A stretch of DNA of 64,000 nt from Bacteroidia bacterium (GTDB taxonomy: Bacteria; Bacteroidota; Bacteroidia; Cytophagales; Cyclobacteriaceae), in contig JAUHYU010000012.1 in assembly GCA_030426345.1 (NCBI GenBank), forward strand, positions 1 through 64,000, given 5' to 3'. The position numbers and the translations under genes were made by a program. The notes beneath the pieces were generated by a model. It had not been told where the DNA came from, did no database searches, and worked only from the letters and a program-made list of their open reading frames with translations. Numbering within the stretch: position 1 is the stretch's first letter; each line of letters starts with the position of its first letter. Shown here piece by piece: positions 34,417-43,952 of the stretch.

Positions 34417-35016
34417 ATGAAGGATGACAAAATGACTACCTATGAAATGCTGATTCGTATTGGCGATGGTGATAAAAATTCGTTTAATATTTTTTTTAGG
34501 AGATATTATGAAAAGCTAATCAAGATAGCACTTTTGTATGTCAGGGGATACAGTAATGCTGAAGATGTCGTGTCTGACGTATTTGTGAAAATACTGAAAA
34601 GGAAACACCAATTACACAAGATTGAGAGATTTGATGGGTATTTGTTTCTAATGGTAAAAAACCAATGCCTCGACTTTTTAAAAAAGAATGTCAATCAATC
34701 ACATTTTCAACAACTTGATGAAAATGAAGACCACTATTTTTATGGAGATGCGGATTTGAGAAATGAAGTGGAGGGAAAAGAGTTGAAAGATATCATCAAT
34801 CAGTGTGTTGAAAAATTTCCGCCCAGGAGAAAAATGGTGTACAAGCTAATCAAAGAAGACGGATTGAAATATAAGGAGGTAGCAGAGATATTAAGTATTT
34901 CTCCCAAGACTGTAGAAAATCATCTTGATTTTGCTTTGAAGACACTGCGTGCTATAATTGGTCATTACCTGAGTGACGATGCATGTGATACCCCCATCAG
35001 GTCAATTTCAAAATAG
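34417..35016 (+). CDS. ECF sigma factor of a SusC/D locus
   Basis: 199 residues. Region 2 (NSFNIFFRRYYEKLIKIALLYVRGYSNAEDVVSDVFVKIL, with the E-D-V-V-x-D-V-F motif) and region 4 (QCVEKFPPRRKMVYKLIKEDGLKYKEVAEILSISPKTVENHLDFAL) are both complete. It belongs to the Bacteroidetes RNA polymerase sigma-70 ECF group paired with FecR proteins. It would be released by a signal passed from the TonB-dependent transporter through FecR, then transcribe susC/susD. Order sigma-FecR-SusC-SusD is the textbook arrangement. Confidence 0.93.
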   Translation: MKDDKMTTYEMLIRIGDGDKNSFNIFFRRYYEKLIKIALLYVRGYSNAEDVVSDVFVKILKRKHQLHKIERFDGYLFLMVKNQCLDFLKKNVNQSHFQQLDENEDHYFYGDADLRNEVEGKELKDIINQCVEKFPPRRKMVYKLIKEDGLKYKEVAEILSISPKTVENHLDFALKTLRAIIGHYLSDDACDTPIRSISK

Positions 35017-35053
35017 CTAGAGCGAGCTTCGATATACCCGTCCTATTTACCTT

Positions 35054-35096
35054 ACCCCTATGTTAATTTATTTTTATAGCTATTGGGGGTTTTTTG
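35054..35096 (+). terminator. Possible attenuator between sigma and fecR
   Basis: ACCCCTA (35054-35060) can pair with TTGGGGT (35084-35090, one G-U pair) around a 23-base loop, followed by six T residues. The long loop makes it weak, but it would uncouple fecR from the sigma gene. Confidence 0.4.
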
Positions 35097-35132
35097 TGTA
35101 ACAATCGTTTTAATCATTGTTAGACAAAAATT

Positions 35133-36131
35133 ATGGAAATTACTGATATTGATATAGTCATCAGGAAAGTCTTGTTGGACCTCGCGGACGATGAAGAACA
35201 TCGGCAATTAGAGGTTTGGATGAGCAAATCTGATTTAAATAGGCAAATTTTTGACCAGATGAAGAACATCTGGGGGGAAAAAGAGAGTCCTAAAAAAGCT
35301 ATAAATGAGGAAGAGATCATTGATGAGATTTGGAATCAAAGTCAACAGGTAGAGGTGAAACTGAATTCGACCAGGAAAAAAAAATTGGGAATACAAATTA
35401 CAAAAATCGCTGCTGCAATTGGCTTTATTGTAGCTTTCTATTTTTTGTTCAATGTTGAATTCACTCCCAAACAAAAGGTTGAGCTTCAATTTCAGAAGAT
35501 AGAAAAAAAGAATATTTCTGGCCAGAAATCCAGAATTCACTTAACAGATGGCACTGTGGTGTGGCTAAATGCAGAAAGTACACTTTCATATATAAAACCT
35601 TTTGACAAAGGACAGAGAGAGGTGAGTTTAGAAGGAGAGGCCTATTTTGAAGTTGCCAAAGACAAGGATAGACCATTTATTGTTAAAATGGGTGATACTG
35701 AAGTGAGGGTACTGGGAACGAAATTTAATATTTCATCTTTCGCCGAGGATGAAAAGGAGATAATCGCTTTGGCCGAAGGAAAAATACAGATAAGCCATGG
35801 AGTTATGAGCCAGATACTCACCCCAGGGTGGATTGTGGAAATCAATAATTCGACAAGCCACATGGAAAGCTACGAAGGGAACGTAAAGGATGTGACGGCA
35901 TGGACAAAGGATATTTTATTGTTCAAAAACGCTTCTTATCAGGAAATTTTCGAGAGGTTGGAAAGGTGGTATGGCGTTCATATTAAAACTGAAGGAATAC
36001 CTGACGACAAATTGAAGTTCAATGGTTCGTTTCAAGACGAATATCTAAGCAATGTTCTTGAAAATTTAATGATTGAGCATAAAATGTCGTATGAACTTGA
36101 AGGTGAAAATGTGATTATCAAATTTAACTAA
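35133..36131 (+). CDS. FecR-family anti-sigma factor
   Basis: 332 residues. The cytosolic N-terminus (1-85) holds short helices including EHRQLEVWMSKSDLNRQIFDQMKNIW; one membrane helix lies at about 88-107; the periplasmic FecR domain starts near KIEKKNISGQKSRIHLTDGTVVWLNAESTLSY and EVSLEGEAYFEVAKDKDRPFIV, and the last 70 residues form the DUF4974/STN-like domain (FKNASYQEIFERLERWYGVHI). It holds the preceding sigma factor inactive until the adjacent TonB receptor signals through its own N-terminal STN domain. Confidence 0.93.
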   Translation: MEITDIDIVIRKVLLDLADDEEHRQLEVWMSKSDLNRQIFDQMKNIWGEKESPKKAINEEEIIDEIWNQSQQVEVKLNSTRKKKLGIQITKIAAAIGFIVAFYFLFNVEFTPKQKVELQFQKIEKKNISGQKSRIHLTDGTVVWLNAESTLSYIKPFDKGQREVSLEGEAYFEVAKDKDRPFIVKMGDTEVRVLGTKFNISSFAEDEKEIIALAEGKIQISHGVMSQILTPGWIVEINNSTSHMESYEGNVKDVTAWTKDILLFKNASYQEIFERLERWYGVHIKTEGIPDDKLKFNGSFQDEYLSNVLENLMIEHKMSYELEGENVIIKFN

Positions 36132-36171
36132 ACATACCCAACGAATATGAGATGGAAATTTAAATAAGAAC

Positions 36172-36205
36172 AAAAAGAAACCGGCGACTTGTCCAGAATC
36201 GCCGG
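36172..36205 (-). terminator. Minus-strand terminator-like hairpin in the susC leader
   Basis: CCGGCGA (36181-36187) pairs with TCGCCGG (36199-36205) around 11 bases. Read leftward the stem is followed by TTTCTTTTTG; read rightward there is no T-run. This fits the 3' end of an antisense transcript, or a structured susC leader. Confidence 0.45.
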
Positions 36206-36262
36206 CAATATTCAAAGTTTTGTACAATTTTATTCAGCGTAGTACAAAACTCAAATATTTAT
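36172..36262 (-). ncRNA. Candidate cis-antisense small RNA opposite the susC leader
   Basis: A minus-strand TAnnTTTG element (TATGTTTG; complement CAAACATA at 36268-36275) would start transcription near 36262; the hairpin and T-run at 36205-36172 would end it, giving an RNA of about 90 bases wholly antisense to the susC leader. Bacteroides species are known to have such antisense RNAs (DonS type) near susC homologues. No proper -33 element is visible, so this is tentative. Confidence 0.25.
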
Positions 36263-36282
36263 TCATGCAAACATATAAAACT

Positions 36283-39200
36283 ATGAAAAAAAATTTGTTA
36301 CAACAATTTGTATTCATGTCAAAAATTCTACTATACGGCACATTGTTACAATGCCTGCTTTTGAGTTTTTTGATGGCATCTCCTTCAGGAGCACAGGAGA
36401 TCAAGACTGTCAGGGAAGTGAAGGTGAAACTTGATGTCAAGGAAACTTCTGTAAGTGAGGTTTTTTCGGCAATTGAATCTAACACAGATTTTAAGTTCAC
36501 ATATTATAATGGTGTGTTTAATCCTGATGAAAAAATCAGGCCGGATAAATCCAATAAGACTGTAAGTGATATTCTATTGCAGATATCTAAAGAAACAGGA
36601 CTTTCTTTCAAGCAGATAAATAACAATATAAGGATCGAGAAAAAGCGCGCCAATTCATATCCAAAGCAAGCTATTGAGATTATAATAGACGGAATCGAAG
36701 TCACTGGAAGGGTGACATCTTCAGAAGATAATGAAGGATTACCTGGGGTAAACGTAATTGTAAAGGGAACGAGTAATGGTACGATTACGGATTTAGATGG
36801 CAATTATCGCCTTGAGGTGGCTGATGTAAATTCTATTCTTGTTTTTAGTTCTGTCGGATATGGAAAGCAAGAAGCTGTGGTGGGATCTCAAACAACGATC
36901 AACATGATGCTAAAACCTGACGTGACTGCCTTGGAAGAGTTGGTTGTTATTGGCTACGGTTATCAAAAGAAAGGTGATTTAACTGGAGCTATAGCCTCAG
37001 TTACCAACGAAGAAATGAATTTGGGTGGTACAATTAGCAATGCAGCTCAAGCACTGCAAGGACGAACTGCTGGAGTATTAGTAACTCAAAATTCAAAAGC
37101 ACCAGGAGGTAGTGTATCTGTAAGAGTGAGAGGTTCTAATTCAATTAGCAGTACCAATGAACCATTATATGTTGTTGATGGATTTCCATCATCAACTGGA
37201 GCAGATATCAACCCCAATGATATAGAATCTATGCAAATATTGAAGGATGCTTCAGCAACTGCAATCTATGGAGCAAGAGGTGCCAATGGAGTAATACTAA
37301 TTACTACCAAACGCGGAAGTGAGGGAGAATATAGCATATCATATAATGGCTATATGGGATCCCAAAATGTGGTCAATCCATTTGACATGCTCAATGGAAA
37401 GGAGTATATGTTGTTGGCAAATGATTTGTATCGGGAAATAGATGGGCAGGAAAACCAAGAATATGCTGTTTACACACAATCGCAATTACAATCAGATGTA
37501 AATACTGATTGGATTGAAGAAACAACTCGCAGAGGTATTGTACAAGATCACAATATTCAATTCAAAGGAGGTAGTGATAAATCCAGGATATTTTCGAGCA
37601 TTGATTTATTTGATCAAAAGGGAGTAATGCAAAATACGGATTTTTCACGCATTTCGGGGCGAATCAATGTAGATCAGACCATCAATCAATATGTAAAAGC
37701 AGGTGCTACAGTTTTTGCTCAAAGGGAAAAATCGAATTTTCAACTATATGATGGAAACATTTTGAATTCAAATGTTTTGCTTGGGATATTAAATTATGAT
37801 CCTACGGTTCCTGTTTATAATTCGGATGGCTCTTTTGGACGACCTCCTGGAGGCAGAGGGGACAATCCATTGGCAAACTTGCTAAGCCGAACTAACGATA
37901 TGGCTAAAGATAAGTTTAACGGAAATTTTTATTTGGAAGTTGAACCAATTGAAGGTCTTACCGGTAGAGTTAATGGAGGAATTGAAATAGTTCACCAATT
38001 TGATGGTAAATATTTGCCAAGATCAACTTATCAGGGTAGTGTTGACAATGGCGTGGCAAACAGGACAGAGTTTTCTTCCACACATCAACTTTTCGATGCT
38101 GTTGTCAACTATAGAAAAATATTGGCAGATAAGCATTCACTCAATATTATGGGAGGCTATTCCCATGAAAAGTATACTTCAGGTGGTGAATCTATCGGTG
38201 TTAAGGGGTTTTCTACGGATCTGTTCTCATATTACAATGTTGGTGCAGCCTCAACAATTACAGGTGTTTCCTCCTATCAAAGTGAAAGGTTGTTAACATC
38301 TTTCTTCGGCAGACTCAACTATTCATTTGATGATAAATATTTATTGACATTTACATTGAGAACTGATGGTTCTTCCAGGTTTGGGGCAGAAAATCGCTGG
38401 GGGACATTCCCATCAGGGTCTTTTGCTTGGCGTTTGGATGAAGAGCAATTTATCAAGGATATGGGGCTGTTTTCCAACCTTAAGTTTAGAGCAGGTTACG
38501 GAGTGACAGGAAATGATCAAGTGGGGAACTATGCTTCATTTGCTTTAATGAGCAATACACACTTGACGTTTGATGCTATATCAAATACAGCAGGAACACA
38601 TTTAAACCCAAATACACCCGAAAATCCATCACTGAAATGGGAAACAACTTCTCAGTTTAATTCTGGGTTGGATATGGGATTCTTTAATTCTCGATTACAA
38701 ATCACTATTGATGGGTACTACAAAAAGACGTCTGATTTATTGGTTAGGAAAAACCTGCCAACATATTCAGGGTTTTTTGTTGTTCAATCCAATGTAGGTT
38801 CTGTTGAAAACAAAGGATTCGAATTTGAAGCGAGTTCAAATAATACAGTTGGAGAGTTTAAATGGGATACCCGCCTTAATTTTGCTATCAACAGAAACAA
38901 GGTTGTGAGCCTTGGGGGAGAAGGGGAGATTTACATTACCTCATCGAAACCTGTTGGAAATGTCTCAGAAGAACAATATGCTGTTATTCGAGAAGGAGAA
39001 CCGCTTGGTTCTTTATTTGGTTATGTATATGATGGCGTATTGCAACAAGGTGAAACTTATGCTCCTCAGCCTGATGCTAAACCAGGTGACCCGAAGTATG
39101 TTGATATCTCTGGTCCAGACGGAATACCTGATGGTGAAATCACTTCAGAAGACCGTACCATTATCGGCTCTGCTCAGCCTGATTTTATCTTTGGATTTAC

Positions 39201-39684
39201 AAACGACTTTTACTACAAGGGATTTGATTTATCAGTATTTATCCATGGGTCGGTTGGAAATGATTTGCTGAATATGAATAGAATGAACTTGGAATGGAAT
39301 CGTACCACAGATGCGTTGAACCGTTGGACACCGGACAATACCGATACCGACTTACCACGAAACGGATTTTACTACGCAAAATATGGTGGGTTTACCAACA
39401 GCCATTTCATAGAAGATGCGTCTTTTGTCCGTTTGAAATTTGTTACACTGGGATATACCATTCCTAAAAGTGTAAAATTCATTAGTTCGTTAAGAGTTTA
39501 TTTTACTGCTGAAAATCTTTTAACACTTACAGGCTATTCCGGTTGGGATCCAGAGGTTGACACAAAGGGATATGAAGTTTCAACACGTGGAAATGTTCAG
39601 AATGCAAATGCAGGAGCTGGGTTAGATTTTAATTCTTACCCAAGTATGAGGTCCTTTACTGTAGGATTGAATTTGACATTTTGA
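36283..39684 (+). CDS. SusC/RagA TonB-dependent transporter with STN domain
   Basis: 1133 residues from ATG 36283 (MKKNLLQQFVFMSKILLYGTLLQCLLLSFLMASPSGAQ is a long signal peptide); ATG starts at 36220 and 36265 are also in frame but less likely. Domains: STN signalling domain at about 40-110 (VKETSVSEVFSAIESNTDFKFTYY), a carboxypeptidase-like beta domain at about 125-210 (GRVTSSEDNEGLPGVNVIVKGT), plug domain with ALQGRTAGVLVTQNSKAPGGSVSVRVRG, then a 22-strand barrel. It imports glycan fragments as the SusC/SusD pair, and its STN domain signals to FecR. Glycan unknown; downstream sulfur-group enzymes suggest a sulfated polysaccharide. Confidence 0.95.
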   Translation: MKKNLLQQFVFMSKILLYGTLLQCLLLSFLMASPSGAQEIKTVREVKVKLDVKETSVSEVFSAIESNTDFKFTYYNGVFNPDEKIRPDKSNKTVSDILLQISKETGLSFKQINNNIRIEKKRANSYPKQAIEIIIDGIEVTGRVTSSEDNEGLPGVNVIVKGTSNGTITDLDGNYRLEVADVNSILVFSSVGYGKQEAVVGSQTTINMMLKPDVTALEELVVIGYGYQKKGDLTGAIASVTNEEMNLGGTISNAAQALQGRTAGVLVTQNSKAPGGSVSVRVRGSNSISSTNEPLYVVDGFPSSTGADINPNDIESMQILKDASATAIYGARGANGVILITTKRGSEGEYSISYNGYMGSQNVVNPFDMLNGKEYMLLANDLYREIDGQENQEYAVYTQSQLQSDVNTDWIEETTRRGIVQDHNIQFKGGSDKSRIFSSIDLFDQKGVMQNTDFSRISGRINVDQTINQYVKAGATVFAQREKSNFQLYDGNILNSNVLLGILNYDPTVPVYNSDGSFGRPPGGRGDNPLANLLSRTNDMAKDKFNGNFYLEVEPIEGLTGRVNGGIEIVHQFDGKYLPRSTYQGSVDNGVANRTEFSSTHQLFDAVVNYRKILADKHSLNIMGGYSHEKYTSGGESIGVKGFSTDLFSYYNVGAASTITGVSSYQSERLLTSFFGRLNYSFDDKYLLTFTLRTDGSSRFGAENRWGTFPSGSFAWRLDEEQFIKDMGLFSNLKFRAGYGVTGNDQVGNYASFALMSNTHLTFDAISNTAGTHLNPNTPENPSLKWETTSQFNSGLDMGFFNSRLQITIDGYYKKTSDLLVRKNLPTYSGFFVVQSNVGSVENKGFEFEASSNNTVGEFKWDTRLNFAINRNKVVSLGGEGEIYITSSKPVGNVSEEQYAVIREGEPLGSLFGYVYDGVLQQGETYAPQPDAKPGDPKYVDISGPDGIPDGEITSEDRTIIGSAQPDFIFGFTNDFYYKGFDLSVFIHGSVGNDLLNMNRMNLEWNRTTDALNRWTPDNTDTDLPRNGFYYAKYGGFTNSHFIEDASFVRLKFVTLGYTIPKSVKFISSLRVYFTAENLLTLTGYSGWDPEVDTKGYEVSTRGNVQNANAGAGLDFNSYPSMRSFTVGLNLTF

Positions 39685-39704
39685 GTAGGCAAATGATTAG
39701 TAAC

Positions 39705-41246
39705 ATGAAAAACTTAAAAAAAATGAAATATCTATATATAATAGTAGGGCTGGTTTATTTATCGAGTTGTACAGATTTGGATCCTGAGATGTACAGCGAC
39801 TTGACTACTTCTAACGCATACTCCACGGAAAGCGACATTAATGCCGCACTGGTGGGCGTGTATGCCGATTTGGCCCCTTTCCCAGGAGATGGCTGGATGT
39901 ATTATAATGGCTACTTTGTAATGACCACCGATTATACAACAGACATAGGGTTTTCAACCGCAGCTGGTGATCCAACAAAGCTTAGCAATTTCACCTATGA
40001 TGCTAACAATAGGTACTTCAGATATAACTGGAGATATATGTTTGAGGTAATAAGCAATGCCAATGTACTTATTTCTAAAGTCGAAGGTGTTGAGATGGAT
40101 GAAACAAAGAAAAAGCAGGTAATTGCTCAAGCACGCTTCTTAAGGGCATTGGCATATAGAGATGCAACAGATGCTTGGGGCCCTGTCCCTTTAATTGTAG
40201 ATGAAATCGATCCAACGGATACTTATGATATGCCGCTTTCTTCCGTTGGAGAAGTGGATATGCAGATCATTGATGATCTTAAATATGCCATTCAAAATTT
40301 ACCAGAAGATTGGAGTATTACTGATGGTTTATCAAGAGCCACAAAAGGAGCCGCAGCCATGTTATTGGGTAAGGTTTATATGAGAGCACATGATTATACC
40401 AATGCTAAAACCTATATTGATATGGTCTTACAGTTGAGAGATCAGGGGGTTTATACTTTAAATCCAGATTTTAAAAATGTATGGTCAGAAAGCAATAAGA
40501 AGGATGCAGGAATGATTTTCTGCATTTTACATGAAGCATCTCAAAATGGTGGTGAAATTACTAACCACTTTGGGCCCGCAGATCATCCCGATATGGCCAA
40601 GTGGCAATACTATGCTGTATCATTGTATTTCTGGAGAAAGTATGATGATAATGACCCACGTAAGCAATTCTTCTATTACAATTATGAAGGGCGCTCTCCT
40701 AGAGATGGAACTACCGAGAATGGTTTTTACTACATGATGCCAGCTGAGGGACAAACCTCTCCACCAAGTGATACGGTTAAATTATTGCAAAATGTGGCAA
40801 CGAAGAAGTATTCCTATGAGATGGTCAATCCATCTTACTATGATGGCAGAACAATCCCAGTATTGCGATTGTCAGATGCTATTTTGTGCAAGGCAGAAAT
40901 TGAGAATGAGTTAAGTGGTCCAGCGGCGGCATTGCCTTATTTGAATGAAGTGAGAGATAGGGCTGAAGCTCCATTGTTTGGTGATGCAGGTTATCCGGAG
41001 CCAACTACAAAGGAAGAAATGGCAGATAAGATTCTTGATGAGCGTGGATTTGAATTGGTTTTTGAATATAAGCGTCGTCCTGATCTGATCCGTTTCGGTA
41101 AATATGAAGAGGTTTGCAATGCATATCTTCAAAATAGAGGATTGGCTCCTGTAGTTTCTTCAAATATGCGTCTTTTTCCATATCCGCTTGAGGATGCTCA
41201 GTTGAATAGCCATATGGAAGCCGAAAATCCAAACAGGTTGCCTTAA
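39705..41246 (+). CDS. SusD/RagB nutrient-binding lipoprotein
   Basis: 513 residues from ATG 39705; in-frame upstream starts (TTG 39681, ATG 39693) are less likely because the lipoprotein signal MKNLKKMKYLYIIVGLVYLSSC begins at 39705, with the lipidated cysteine at residue 22. DLDPEMYSDLTTSNAYSTESDINAALVGVYADL and RFLRALAYRDATDAWGPVPLI are typical SusD helices, and DERGFELVFEYKRRPDLIRFGKYE is the C-terminal RagB block. It caps the SusC barrel on the cell surface and binds the polysaccharide. A strong terminator follows, separating the SusCD core from the genes downstream. Confidence 0.94.
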   Translation: MKNLKKMKYLYIIVGLVYLSSCTDLDPEMYSDLTTSNAYSTESDINAALVGVYADLAPFPGDGWMYYNGYFVMTTDYTTDIGFSTAAGDPTKLSNFTYDANNRYFRYNWRYMFEVISNANVLISKVEGVEMDETKKKQVIAQARFLRALAYRDATDAWGPVPLIVDEIDPTDTYDMPLSSVGEVDMQIIDDLKYAIQNLPEDWSITDGLSRATKGAAAMLLGKVYMRAHDYTNAKTYIDMVLQLRDQGVYTLNPDFKNVWSESNKKDAGMIFCILHEASQNGGEITNHFGPADHPDMAKWQYYAVSLYFWRKYDDNDPRKQFFYYNYEGRSPRDGTTENGFYYMMPAEGQTSPPSDTVKLLQNVATKKYSYEMVNPSYYDGRTIPVLRLSDAILCKAEIENELSGPAAALPYLNEVRDRAEAPLFGDAGYPEPTTKEEMADKILDERGFELVFEYKRRPDLIRFGKYEEVCNAYLQNRGLAPVVSSNMRLFPYPLEDAQLNSHMEAENPNRLP

Positions 41247-41303
41247 ATTTTTCAAGTGGATTGATACTATCATTGAAGTATAAAAGAAGGAATCCATAAT
41301 ATT

Positions 41304-41336
41304 AAACCGCCGGGAAAAGAATACCCGGCGGTTTTT
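41304..41336 (+). terminator. Strong terminator after susD
   Basis: AAACCGCCGGG (41304-41314) pairs perfectly with CCCGGCGGTTT (41324-41334) around a 9-base loop, ending in five T residues. Confidence 0.9.
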
Positions 41337-41369
41337 CATCATTTAAGAATGAAATATTCTGTTTTATAA

Positions 41370-42860
41370 ATGAGTCGGAAATCAATAGCTATTGTAAGTG
41401 TTTTAGTCATATGCCTCGCAGTTGGCTCCATCGGAGGTATTTGGGTTTATACAAAGGATATTTCTATTAAATCGATAGAACTGAGTTCTCCTAATAATTA
41501 CGCTTTTCAGGAACAAGTAAACATTGAGTTGGATAAACCAGCCTCGATATATATCCGATATTGGAAAGAAGGGACCCCGGGTAAATTTCGCACATTGTCT
41601 ACACCTGAGGGATTAAAGCACACTGCACAACTGTTATTATTAGAAACAAATGCTACTTATCAGTACCAGATTGTAATAGAACGGTGGATTAATTCTACCT
41701 CAAAAATTCTTTCTTTCAACACCCGAAAGCAATCACCTTGGCTGGATATGAATTGGGTCAAGGAAAGCAGGCCACATGATGCCAAGGCTTTCGGTGATGG
41801 ATTGCTAATGATTTGCTATGCTCGTACACCCGGATATATCGCTTTGGTCAATAGTAAAGGAGAAATAGTATGGTATTGGCAGGTGGATGATATCGGAGTA
41901 AGGGCAGCAACTATTACCCCTCAAGGAACGATCTTGGCGATGTTGCGACCTCCCAAAAAAGATGTAATAGATGACAAACCCAAGGAGCACAGGAAAATAT
42001 TGGAGGAAATCCAAAAACCGATGCGCCGGGGGAAAGTAGGATTTGCCGGAGGCACTGCATTGGTAGAAGTTGATCTTACGGGCAAAACACTCTGGAGGCT
42101 TGATCTGGACAAGAAGAAGGATTATAAAATTATTCATCATGACATTCGGATGGACAAAGACCGCAATATCCACACTTTATATAGGGCAACATTGCCATAT
42201 GATATGACCAATATAAACGGAACAGGGCTGGATACCCTTGGTGGAGATGGCATCTTGGTGATGGATACGACTGGTAAGGAATTATGGAAATGGTTGGCAT
42301 GGGATGCATGGGATATTGAGAATGATCCATTTATTGATGAGTTTGCGTATGACCGATTTCACATGAACGCGTTGAATTTCGATAAAGATGGGAACTATTT
42401 GGTTTCTGTGGCCATCGAAGATCAGATCTGGAAGGTCAATTCTAAAACTGGTAAATTGATGTGGAAATTTGGCAGAGGAGGGGATTTTAAAATGGACACA
42501 TCTTCGTATTTCTCATTTCAGCATGCAATCAATGTAAACTCTGAAGGCGACTATATGCTATTTGATAATAATCTGTTTAGGGAAGAATCGCGGGCATTAT
42601 CCTTCACCTTGGATACCGTCAGCATGACTGCCACTACTAAGATCAATGCCCCATTACCAACAGAAAAATATACTTCTAGAATGGGCAATGCCTACCTTTT
42701 GGCAAATGGAAACTTGCTACAAACAAGTTCTAAAACAGGGTCAGTACTGATTACAGATCAAAAAGGGGAAATTTTATGGGAGATGGTTTCACACTATGTT
42801 CCGTATCGTGCCGAGTATGTTCCCGCTGATCTTTGGAATAATTATTTTACAAAGGAGTGA
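41370..42860 (+). CDS. Arylsulfate sulfotransferase family protein (ASST)
   Basis: 496 residues. One N-terminal membrane helix (residues 5-27) would place it in the periplasm as an anchored protein. Residues 30-115 form a beta domain; the rest is a six-bladed propeller with KGEIVWYWQV, GKTLWRLDL, GKELWKWLAWD, GKLMWKFG repeats. Candidate catalytic histidines: H256-H257 in HHDIR, H331 in DRFHMN and H385 in FSFQHAIN, corresponding to the triad in E. coli AssT. The enzyme moves a sulfate group from a phenolic sulfate to another phenol without PAPS. The start lies 33 bases after the susD terminator; the next gene begins nine bases after its stop. True donor and acceptor unknown. Confidence 0.85.
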   Translation: MSRKSIAIVSVLVICLAVGSIGGIWVYTKDISIKSIELSSPNNYAFQEQVNIELDKPASIYIRYWKEGTPGKFRTLSTPEGLKHTAQLLLLETNATYQYQIVIERWINSTSKILSFNTRKQSPWLDMNWVKESRPHDAKAFGDGLLMICYARTPGYIALVNSKGEIVWYWQVDDIGVRAATITPQGTILAMLRPPKKDVIDDKPKEHRKILEEIQKPMRRGKVGFAGGTALVEVDLTGKTLWRLDLDKKKDYKIIHHDIRMDKDRNIHTLYRATLPYDMTNINGTGLDTLGGDGILVMDTTGKELWKWLAWDAWDIENDPFIDEFAYDRFHMNALNFDKDGNYLVSVAIEDQIWKVNSKTGKLMWKFGRGGDFKMDTSSYFSFQHAINVNSEGDYMLFDNNLFREESRALSFTLDTVSMTATTKINAPLPTEKYTSRMGNAYLLANGNLLQTSSKTGSVLITDQKGEILWEMVSHYVPYRAEYVPADLWNNYFTKE

Positions 42861-42868
42861 TTTTTGCC

Positions 42869-43885
42869 ATGGAAAACCGTCAACCGATACAGATTATAGG
42901 AACACAGAGGTCAGGTTCTAACCTACTGAGGTTGATGCTGAATCAGTTCGGCGAAATATCGGCACCACATCCACCACACATCCTTAAGCAGTTTATGCCG
43001 CTGTTGCCAATTTATGGAAATTTGGAAGATTCTGAGAACATGGACAGGCTAATAGATGATGTTTGTTCGCTGATAGAATATAATCCTGTTTTATGGACTG
43101 GAATGGTTTTCGACAGGAAAGAAGTACGCGCACATTGCAAGTCCAATTCGTTGATTGAAATATTTAGGGTTGTTTACAATCTCAAGGCCAAACAAGATCG
43201 AGCCTATTTTTGGGTTTGCAAAAGCATGGGAAATATGCACTTTTCAGACCAACTGGAGAGCGCAGGGGTCAGGCCATTGTATATTCATTTGTATCGCGAT
43301 GGCAGGGATGTGGCCTGTTCCTTTAGAAATGCTATTGTTGGGGAGAAGCATGTATACCATCTCGCCAATCAATGGAGGGAGAATCAAGAGGCATGTTTTA
43401 GACTCCATAATAAAATAGGGAGTGATCGTTTTTTGGCCGTGAGTTATGAAGACCTAATTCATTTCCCCGAAATTGAAATGAAAAAAATCAGCTCATTTTT
43501 ACAAGTCAAATTTGATTCCACGGTTTTTGATTATTATAAATCCAGCGAATCTGAAAATACTGCGACGGTTGGGAAAATGTGGGAAAATGTATCAAGGCCA
43601 ATTTTGAAAAACAATACGATGAAATACAAAACCGGCCTTACTAGGACAGAATTGGATATTTTTGAAAACCAAGCCGGAGAAGTTTTGAAAATATTGGGCT
43701 ATACATTAGATGCGCCAGAAACATCAAAGATTGATTTTTCAAAAGATCAAATTGAATCGTTCGATAAAGAAAATGAGCTATTAAAGGAAAGAGCTCGAAA
43801 GACGGCAGATCCAAAAGGGATGAAACTCAGAGCACGTCAGGAAAAATTGATAAGCGAAATAAAAGCTCAGGTTCTAGTGGATTGA
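42869..43885 (+). CDS. PAPS-dependent sulfotransferase family protein
   Basis: 338 residues from ATG 42869, chosen because AAGGAG at 42852-42857 is a good ribosome site 11 bases upstream; a GTG at 42857 overlapping the ASST stop is an alternative. QIIGTQRSGSNLLRLML (residues 8-24) is the 5'-phosphosulfate loop and YIHLYRDGRDVACSF the 3'-phosphate loop of sulfotransferases (Sulfotransfer_3 type). It would transfer sulfate from PAPS in the cytosol to a hydroxyl group of a sugar, lipid or small molecule. It is translationally close-coupled to the ASST gene, so the two probably act in one pathway. A C-terminal helical, charged tail (about 285-338) is extra. Confidence 0.88.
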   Translation: MENRQPIQIIGTQRSGSNLLRLMLNQFGEISAPHPPHILKQFMPLLPIYGNLEDSENMDRLIDDVCSLIEYNPVLWTGMVFDRKEVRAHCKSNSLIEIFRVVYNLKAKQDRAYFWVCKSMGNMHFSDQLESAGVRPLYIHLYRDGRDVACSFRNAIVGEKHVYHLANQWRENQEACFRLHNKIGSDRFLAVSYEDLIHFPEIEMKKISSFLQVKFDSTVFDYYKSSESENTATVGKMWENVSRPILKNNTMKYKTGLTRTELDIFENQAGEVLKILGYTLDAPETSKIDFSKDQIESFDKENELLKERARKTADPKGMKLRARQEKLISEIKAQVLVD

Positions 43886-43952
43886 TCAGTATCCCGAAAG
43901 AACCCATGTCATTTTAAACTTATAAAGACCACGACATTTTAAAACCATACTT

